A stretch of 20,000 bases of DNA from Hypsibius dujardini (taxonomy: Eukaryota > Tardigrada > Eutardigrada > Parachela > Hypsibiidae), in assembly GCA_001579985.1 (NCBI GenBank), contig LRSR01005167.1:1-20000 (forward strand), in the 5' to 3' direction. The notes beneath the pieces are model-generated. The model was not told the origin of the DNA, made no database searches, and saw only the letters and a program-made list of their open reading frames with translations. This document shows positions 9,099-16,900 of this stretch, one piece after another. A program made the position numbers and the translations under genes. The stretch's first letter is position 1. Every line of letters starts with the position of its first letter.

Positions 9099-12000
9099 AT
9101 GGCGGCCAACAACACGACGACGACTAATAAAACTCAAATTGCAGTCCGTGTAAACTGCACCCTCACGGTGGAGCAGGATCAGATCCTAAACTGGGTTCCC
9201 ATCGGGCTGTCCACCTTAATAATGCTTTGCCAAGTGTTCAACGTCAGCGTGTTCCATGTGTGGCGCAATCGCGAGCCGTTCGTGCTCTTCCACATCTCGT
9301 TGTGCTACAGCTCCCTCATCCTCGGGATCAACAGCTTCATCAACCCGATCTGCCGGATGGTCCCGTGGAACTGGACCACGCAGATGGTCGCCAAGGCGGC
9401 GGTGGTCAGTTACGGCATCATCAACCGCGTCTGCGTCATCAACACCCTCCTCATCAGTGTGGATCGGTGGGTGTCGGTGGAGTTTGCTGTGTTTTACCGA
9501 AACTTCATGACCCACCGGAGGAGTCGGATAATTGCCGCGGTCACGTGGACCGTCGCTCTAGGTGAGATTATTCTCCACAAAAGTCTTTAATCCCGACCGT
9601 TTTCCCTCACAAAAGTTTATTGCCACGCGATTCTAAGGCTCAGCTGTAGCCACGCCCCCGGGCTGTCTGCCCACCATTCCCTCCGAATTGCCTTAAATAT
9701 TTTATCCCAAATATTTATCGTTACAGTCAAAGTCCTGAGATTCGAAAGGTCACGTGAGTTTATCTCTATCGAACCGTTTGCTCAGAGCCGCGCCGTTTTT
9801 AATTTGGAGTTTGAGACGGTAAAGTAGAAACGGTACTGTGACGTCGTTCGAATCTCAGGACTTTCACTGGACTGTGATATGGTATCGGCTGCTGGGAAAG
9901 AGTCTCTATTTGTTGTATAAAAAAGTCGTTTATTGGTGCCGATTTAGTGTGAGAGTCCTGTCGAAGGTATCGATGGTCTGGGAACATCCGTTAATGACGT
10001 CAGTAATTTTTATTAGACGACTCAACACCCACCCCCCTAACGTCAGAGTTTGTCAGAATTTTGTAACACCCCGTAGATCTTCAGTTTCTGACGTCAGAAA
10101 CTATAGACCCCTTCCATTACAGAAAAAAAAGTGAAATGTGTCTTATCACTCCAAATCTGGTCTGTCCTCCACCAGTTCTTGTTCGCGCGCCGGTAGCTCT
10201 CTCGTTTGGGAATTTTGGGGCAATAACTAACGAAAGCACGCGGCGTGCTCGGTTTCTATGAAAATGTTTGCTGAACAGCGCGCACATAGTTCTCCTATCA
10301 AATTTCACTAAACTATTTGAAATCCTTATCTTCACGGAGCTTGCCGGCATTTTCAAGGGCTGTGTAATGCAAAACAAATTCCAAAATCGATCATTCGTAA
10401 GCTTATTGGGTTCCTCAAAGCTGACGTCAGGACGCCGGCCTACCTCCCATCCCGTCCAGTCAGAGTTCGTCAGGTATTTTTCGCACCCCCATCCCCCTAA
10501 CCAATACTGACGTCATTAATGGATGTTCCCTCTCGAGGATAATCCTGATAATGAACAGTCTTGTCTAGAGATAAGTCGCTTCAACGAAGCGTCATTTGCC
10601 GAAGAAAGAAAGGAAGAAGATTAAGCATGTGGGCGGTTGGTAAGTTGCCTGATGGAAAACTGAGGCGCACTTCAGAGGGTAGGTGGTTTTGTACGCACAC
10701 CTGAGGCCATATATACGGAAAACACAGTTTGTGTTGCGCCTTAAAATCGCGTCCCCACAATAGTTTATCGTGTACTTGTGGAATTTAATTTGACAGTACT
10801 AGAACCCTGCGCGGTTAGGAAAAATTGAACATTGGCCTGCACCGCGACCTATTTTCTAAACCGCGGCCCGCACCGCACCGCACCGCAGGCAACCCTTAAA
10901 ACCGCACCGCCGCAGCCCGCGGGCTGGCACCCTCAAACCGCAAACCGCACCGCCAATTTTAGAACTTAATAAAATTTTCAATACGTAAACAAATCGTACG
11001 TACGTATACATCGATACGTAAACAAATCGTACGTACGTATACATCGATACGTAAACAAATCAGATGGCTCTATTGCGCCTGCCTCTGTGCAATAGTGGAG
11101 GATTGATTGATTGCAATTTCTATTTATGGTATCAGAAAAGCGGCAGGTGCGGTTTGCGGCGGATTTGAAAGGTTAAACCGCAACCGCGAAGATGGAAACC
11201 GCGGCCCGCACCGCAGCCCGCAAACAAGCCTAAACGGTTTGCAGGGCTCTAGACAGTACTTTATATTCGAGTAGACAGGGAGATTGTACGAGCTGTGGAA
11301 GGTTTAATCGGCCACGCGGCGCTTGTGGTGTGTGTACGGTGCACACAGTCATGCACACGTTCCACTCTAGTACGACTGTCCCTGTCTAACGCGAGAAAAC
11401 AGTATCGTTTCTATAGTTATTTAATTATGCAATGCAAAAACGAAATTGACGAATTAAAGTTTACCTCACTGTACCTCATTGTCTTTGGCGTACCGTAGTC
11501 ATCACCGTGCCCGGGATTGCGGTCTACCACAGCGGCGTCATCGTCAGCTGCAATCGACCCTCCAACATGAACTTCCGCATCAACGGCACAGCCGGCGAAC
11601 CCTGGCAAGTCTTTCTGGCCTTCGTGGCCAAGGGGCCATACTTCATCCCCTTGCTGTTTCTCTTCCAAGCGCGGATCCTGATGATTGCGGTGATGACGCG
11701 GCTGCGGATGAACCGGATGCGCCAGGTCATTAGGAATGACAAAATGAAATTAAACTAATTATAAGAAAAACTAATTTAATTTATATTACCAGAAGTTTAC
11801 TAATTTAACTAACCATGAGACTAAACGGCTTGGTCACTAACATAAAATCCTTCCTCTCTAATTTGCAGTTGATCAAAAAGACGAGTACGCATCTTATCTT
11901 TTTGTTCATCAACCTTACAGGTGATGCGGGTCGGACCCAACGTGGTGAATAGCCGTCGGTTGACGCGAGCCCGGATGGCCGTCAACTTAGTGTGGAGTAA

Positions 12001-12244
12001 CTTAGCCGGCAGTATGGTGGTGGTGTTGGGCACGGTCCTGGCCAATATTCCCTACAACGTGCTGGAGTTCACCGGGCTGAATCGCGGCGACGCGGCGGTG
12101 GCCTTGCTGAAACTGCAGAACTACCTATTTATCGTGCAGTATCTCTACACTCCGGCGGCGTACATGATATTCTTCCCGCTCTATCGGGCGGTCGTGTACC
12201 GGCCTTTCCGGGCGGTGGCTCGTGTTTGGAAGAAACCTCGATGA
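9099..12244 (+). CDS. Gene C: rhodopsin-like 7TM receptor, three exons
   Basis: Best-preserved copy. Exons are 9099-9561, 11499-11725 and 11921-12244, joined at phases 1 and 0, giving 337 residues. ATG 9099 has a good context (aaaaaATGG). The N-terminus has several sequons and Cys20. Approximate segments are TM1 31-54, TM2 60-83, TM3 95-122 with DRW 122-124, TM4 143-164, ECL2 165-190 with Cys172, TM5 191-219, a basic ICL3 220-250, TM6 251-276 and TM7 291-316 with TPAAY 307-311. The usual TM3 Cys (24 residues before the DRY Asp) is Ala98, and the TM2 Asp is replaced by Ser. Intron 1 (9562-11498) is filled with inverted-repeat elements. Intron 2 (11726-11920) is short and AT-rich, with a weak donor (gtcatt) and a strong acceptor. 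Likely an orphan receptor; ligand cannot be inferred. Confidence 0.88.
9723..9875. mobile_element. Short inverted-repeat element in intron 1 of gene C
   Basis: AAAGTCCTGAGATTCGAA at about 9728-9745 is mirrored by TTCGAATCTCAGGACTTT at 9847-9864. Outer ends are ACAGTC and GACTGT. No coding capacity; it could fold into a long hairpin. Confidence 0.72.
9980..10530. mobile_element. MITE with TGACGTCA in its terminal repeats
   Basis: The left end GGGAACATCC, then TTAATGACGTCAGTA, is mirrored at 10506-10530 with one mismatch in about 25 bp. TCT borders both sides and may be a 3-bp target duplication. Two further TGACGTCA palindromes lie inside (10089 and 10422). The element is in intron 1 of gene C and has no recognisable protein. 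Confidence 0.75.
10800..11251. mobile_element. hAT-like non-autonomous element
   Basis: Terminal repeats are TAGAACCCTGC on the left and GCAGGGCTCTA on the right. GACAGTAC stands on both sides (10792-10799 and 11252-11259), an exact 8-bp target duplication as made by hAT transposases. Subterminal regions are full of accgc/gcggt repeats. The middle has a tandem 33-bp unit (acgtaaacaaatcgtacg). It lies in intron 1 of gene C. Confidence 0.87.
11272..11388. mobile_element. Small TA-flanked inverted repeat
   Basis: TAGACAGGGA on the left and TCCCTGTCTA on the right, with weaker symmetry further in (ttgtacgag against tagtacgac). About 117 bp, in intron 1 of gene C. Too short to code. Confidence 0.6.
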
Positions 12245-12337
12245 AAAGCTCAGGTGTTGCAAAATAGTGTTTTTCTATGTTTTTTTATTAGCACTGCTCT
12301 TTTCATATCCTCATAAGCAGCATCGTCATTATAATGG

Positions 12338-12755
12338 TGTTGGGTGGTACCCAACAGGTACCCAACTCATTAATAGTATAGTCTATCTACCTAGTTAACC
12401 CATTCTTATCTACCTCACATTGTACAATGTACTTATTCAACTATTACTACGTACGTAGTTCCGCCATGTCGGCAGGAACTAGTACGTTAGATAAGGAACC
12501 ATTCTTTATCCCTGGCTATATAAGCGAATGTTCTACAGTAATCTGGGACAGTTCCTTCTTATCACCTCTAATCTCCTCTACCAGTAATGTCTTACCACAA
12601 TTCTTCTCCTGTTGTTCCACACTCATTAATAGTATAGTCTATCTACCTAGTTAACTCATTCCTATCTACCTCACATTCTACAATGTACTTACTCAACCAT
12701 GACCACGTACATAGTTTAGCCATGTCAGCAGGAATTAGTATTAGGAACTCTGAAA
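12338..12755 (-). mobile_element. LTR family 2, rearranged copy and partial duplicate
   Basis: Beginning TGTTGGGTGGTACCC, this is the reverse complement of the LTR at 16146-16482. The first copy (12338 to about 12620) lacks its far end. It is followed directly by a second partial copy from actcattaatagtatagtc (12621 to about 12755). Only the left boundary is clean, so this is a rearranged remnant. It lies downstream of gene C. Confidence 0.75.
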
Positions 12756-12930
12756 ATAAATTAAAAAACATCTAATTTTTTTTAACAGCATATTTTGCCT
12801 TATTTTGAATGGAAGCCGTCCTAGTCACCTATTTCACCTCGAATTCAAGGGAAAATGTATGCTTCACTTGTATTTGGTCGTTCCAAGATGCAAGTGTATT
12901 GTACAAAATCACCCTATTCGTACACACATG

Positions 12931-13076
12931 TACTGTACTGCCACGATTATAAGGGTGGGTTTTTTACACCGGGTGTGCACAACTGTGTGTGTGTGAGTGT
13001 GTGTGCTCACTCAGCACACAGGCGTGTGTGACGGAGGCGGGGCTTAACCCACCCTTAAAATCGTGGCAGTACAGTA
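12931..13076. mobile_element. Short MITE with about 31-bp terminal repeats
   Basis: The left end TACTGTACTGCCACGATT continues through aagggtgggtt and is mirrored at 13046-13076 with two mismatches. The loop is GT-rich. 146 bp, between gene C and the CASD1-like gene. Confidence 0.85.
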
Positions 13077-13105
13077 CGCACTTGCTTTTAATGCCTATGT
13101 GTCCA

Positions 13106-13561
13106 AGTTAAAACCAACCTTTAAGCTTTAGCCCAGCAAAGTATAGCGGTCCGAATTCGAGCCATTTTCAACTACTGCGTGCTGCTATTGTTCAACGATT
13201 GATTGATCATTGATTGATTGATTGATTGATTGAACTCCCTCAACCATCGGAGAACAAAACGGAGTAAAATCAGAAAAAACCATATTAATACACAAAATCT
13301 AATTGGAAATTTGAACTAAAAAAAATTTGCAGCTTAAAAATCGCTCGAATTTCGGTCGGGGTTAAAAGTCGTGGCTTAATAAGCTGGGGCATTTTAGGCA
13401 TCGAAAAACGCTCAAGATATCAATCAAGGACGCTTGAGCGGCAAACGATAAATTTGCTCAATCAATTGATCGATCGAAAAGAGCTGCTCGCGTTAGCTGG
13501 AATTGGCTCAAACTCGGACCCCTTATTTTGCTGAGCCAAAGCTTAAAAAGCGGCTTTAACT
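13106..13561. mobile_element. Inverted-repeat element of 456 bp
   Basis: Ends AGTTAAA and TTTAACT. Long imperfect arms include TTAAGCTTTAGCCCAGCAAA near 13121 and its mirror near 13526-13546, and GGTCCGA...GAGCC against GGCTC...TCGGACC. The interior holds a GATT run (13199-13231). No coding capacity. Confidence 0.72.
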
Positions 13562-13963
13562 GATTTTAATCCATTTAAATTACGGTTTAAACTAACCATT
13601 ATAACCCATTTAAATTAATGTTTAAACTAATCAAAAAATCAGTATTGCGGGGCCAGTGCGTTCGTTTGCTTTACACCATACGATTGAGTTTGTTAGAGTA
13701 CGTGTACGTACTGCAGTGTGAGAGGCGAAGACATCTTCAGCTGAAGAACTACTTCCTTGTTTAAAAACGAGTTTCCTTCTATCGCTTGTTCTATCATACA
13801 GAATGAATCCACGTGCTGACCATCGATGATGATCGCAGAAAGCGATCTGCAATGTCTCGGTACATCGGGCACAACAAACGAACGAATTCGGAAGCGCGCA
13901 TTAGTAACGCTAAAAACCGCGGCGAAGATTTTGGAAATTCGATTTCTAATTTTAACGTTTAAT
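13562..13963. other. Upstream flank of the CASD1-like gene
   Basis: Two direct repeats of about 30 bp (catttaaattacggtttaaa and its variant) stand at 13572-13632. The rest is unexplained and may include the promoter and 5' UTR of the CASD1-like gene, or extra N-terminal codons from ATG 13826. Confidence 0.4.
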
Positions 13964-16900
13964 ATGATATCGAAAAGTTTCACTGGGCATGCGTCAAAGC
14001 AAGCGTTTGACTATCTTCGCAATACAACATCCTGCAGTAACCAGCATTGGCTGACATTAATTTTTAGCTTCAGTTGTACGCTTTTAATCATCAGTTTCAT
14101 CCCGAACAAAATATCACATCTACTGCAGCTGGAAAGTGCTGAGAAATCGTTATTCATGGCGCCGGTCTTCTGCGAGGCAGTACTCGAAAAGGGTCGCGCG
14201 AAGGACGGGAGGGATGTGTGCCCGTGGAATGAACTCAATTCATCATTTACGTAAGTCGATACAATATGGGACACGATATGGGACACAATATGGGACACGA
14301 TATGGGACACGATGTGGGACACGATTGTTTATCATCACGGCAGCGAGATCAGCAAAATTTCCAACAGTTTTTAGTTTCGACAGCAAACTAAATGTTAATT
14401 TTTGAGTTTGTAAGTATTCAAATGGAAAACAAAACAAAAATATGTCAAAACGTTGGTTCCTGATTAAAAATAAACTAAAGAAACGTTTTACTTACAAATA
14501 ACTCGCTGCTTTAACGATTTTAAGAAACAAATAGTGATGAAGGAGGCCGGTAAGGTTTGAAACCGTTAGCACTCTCGTAAGCTGAGCTGGCAGTTGAAAC
14601 GCATCATTGGTCACTACAAGGGGCGTTCAACAATGACGTCAGCGCCATGCAAGGGGGGGGGGGCGTTGTACTTTGATGACGAGCTCTGATGCTAAGGAGG
14701 TGGGGATCCAATCTTGAATGACGTCAGCATATCTCATTTTAATATTTTGCCAATTCCCAGCTTCTGCTAGAGCTAATTTAACGATTTTGAGAAACAATAG
14801 TGATGAAGGAGGCCGGTAAGGTTTGAAACCGTTAGCACTCTCGTAAGCTGAGATGGTAGTTGAAACGTTTCACTGGTCACTACAAGGGGCGTTCAACAAT
14901 GACGTCAGCATATTTCATTTCGATTTTTTTGCCAGTTTCCAGCCTCTGCTAGAGCTACTTTAACAACTTTAAGAAATAATAATGATGAAGGAGGCCGGTA
15001 ATGTTTGAAACCGTTAGCACTCTCGTAAGCTGAGCTGGTAGTTGAAACGTTTCACAGGTCACTACAAGGGGCGTTCAACAATGACGTCAGCGCCATGTAA
15101 GGGGGGGGGGTTGTACTTTGATGACGAGCTCTGATGCTAAGGAGGTGGGGATCCAATCGTGAATGACGTCAGCATATCTCATTTTTTGCCAGTTTCCAGC
15201 CTCTTCTAGAGTTTTTATCCTTTTTGAGCTTTTTGCGGTATTCTCCATTAACAAAACGGAAAAAATCTCGACGGAAACCATGGCGCTTAAGAAGTTAGGA
15301 TAGATGACTTTACGATGACTTTATCAAATCGTATCGAGATTCTTACCCGAATTTAGTCAAGAAAGTTCAGCTTGAAAACGCTCAAGCTGAGTGGAACAGC
15401 TTGAGCTGAAAAGTTTTAGCAGATGTAAGGGTGTCAGCTCGAGCTGACGTCAGTGCTTGAAAAGGAAGAGGCGTTCAGGAATTCCTGACGAGCTCTGACG
15501 GACGGAAGGGAAAGGGGGAGTAAATGTCGTTAATATCAGACGCTGACGTCATTTGTTGAACGCTCCTCAAACACACATGCAGCATGATACATGTACACCA
15601 CATTATAATTCAACTTCACTCGTTAAAAACAGATTTTTATCAAATTTATATCTTCTACGATATTTATGTGGAAGAGAAGCTAAACAGTTAATTGCATCTG
15701 AATACGTTTTCTAAATATTTTGTTTGCTTTAAAATGGACTAATTGAAACGTGTCAGTTACTCAACGTGCACTTGGGGGAGGAGCTAATGATACGCAATTT
15801 TATCTGAACGTTTTCTAAATTAATATATTTTATTTTCCCGTTGCCAGAAAACTTATTAATAATAGTTGACTAATTTTAAAGTTTTCCCATCGCTGCATTA
15901 CATTGTGAAAGAGCGCAAAATTCTGTCAATTTTGTTTTCTTCATTTGTTTGCAGGCGAAATCTGGAACTCTTCATGGACAAATCTGTCGTCCTGATCGGC
16001 GAATCCCGAATGCGCCACCTTTATGACTATCTCGTGCGAGTTATTTCCTTGCGGGACATGACTGCTCCGTATGAGCGGTATCATAGCGATGCGCACTCGT
16101 ACTTCGACAAATCAAATGTGACCTTGGTAAGTTCACATATGAAGTTGTTAGGCCTCTATCCCTACTAGGACGGAAGAACCTGAGCGTACAAGCTATTAGA
16201 CTGAATAATAGAAGAAGAATTGTGGTAAGACATTTTTAGTAAAGGAGATTAGAGATGAAAGGAAGGAACTGTCCCAGATTACTGTAGAAGATACGCTTAT
16301 ATAGTCAAGAATAAAGAATAGTTCCTGATCCAACGTAATAGTTCCTGCCGACATGGAAAAACTACGTACGTGATAGCTGAATAAGTACTATATAAAATGT
16401 GAGGGTAGATAGGAATGGGTTAACTAGGTAGATAGACTATACTATTAATAAGTGATGGGTACCTGTTGGTTACGAACCAGCAAAGTTAAAGACGGATACG
16501 TGCAATAAAAGAAACGGGTCCTTTCCTATCTGTCAAATAGATGAAAGGCTAGTCTAGAATCATGTATATCAATGACTAGTGTACTCGTATGTATATTTCG
16601 TTTTCAGGCTTTCCATTGGTGCCCCTATCCGGACGACTGCGTCCGTAATGTAACAAAATCCTGGATGAGGACGAATAGTACTCCGCAGTATGTGATACTG
16701 GGAGTGGGGATTGTAAGTGCACTGACGAGGGTGAGGATTAATCAACGTGTCTATCTTTCCGTACATTTTTCTGTATGAGGAATGCGGCCTCTCTAGTCAG
16801 AACACTACTTATTCAATGAGGCAAACAAGGACTATAATAATAATTATTATAAAAAAATTAAAATAATAATGATAATTTATTTCCACCTCATTTTGAGGCA

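Noticed and set aside
9216-9565. Other-frame open reading opposite and within gene C exon 1
   Set aside because: GC-rich third positions keep the other frames open; only the receptor frame matches the paralogues.
14261-14324. Short regularly repeated units as a CRISPR-like array
   Set aside because: The 12-bp units are head-to-tail without spacers, in an animal intron: a simple tandem repeat.
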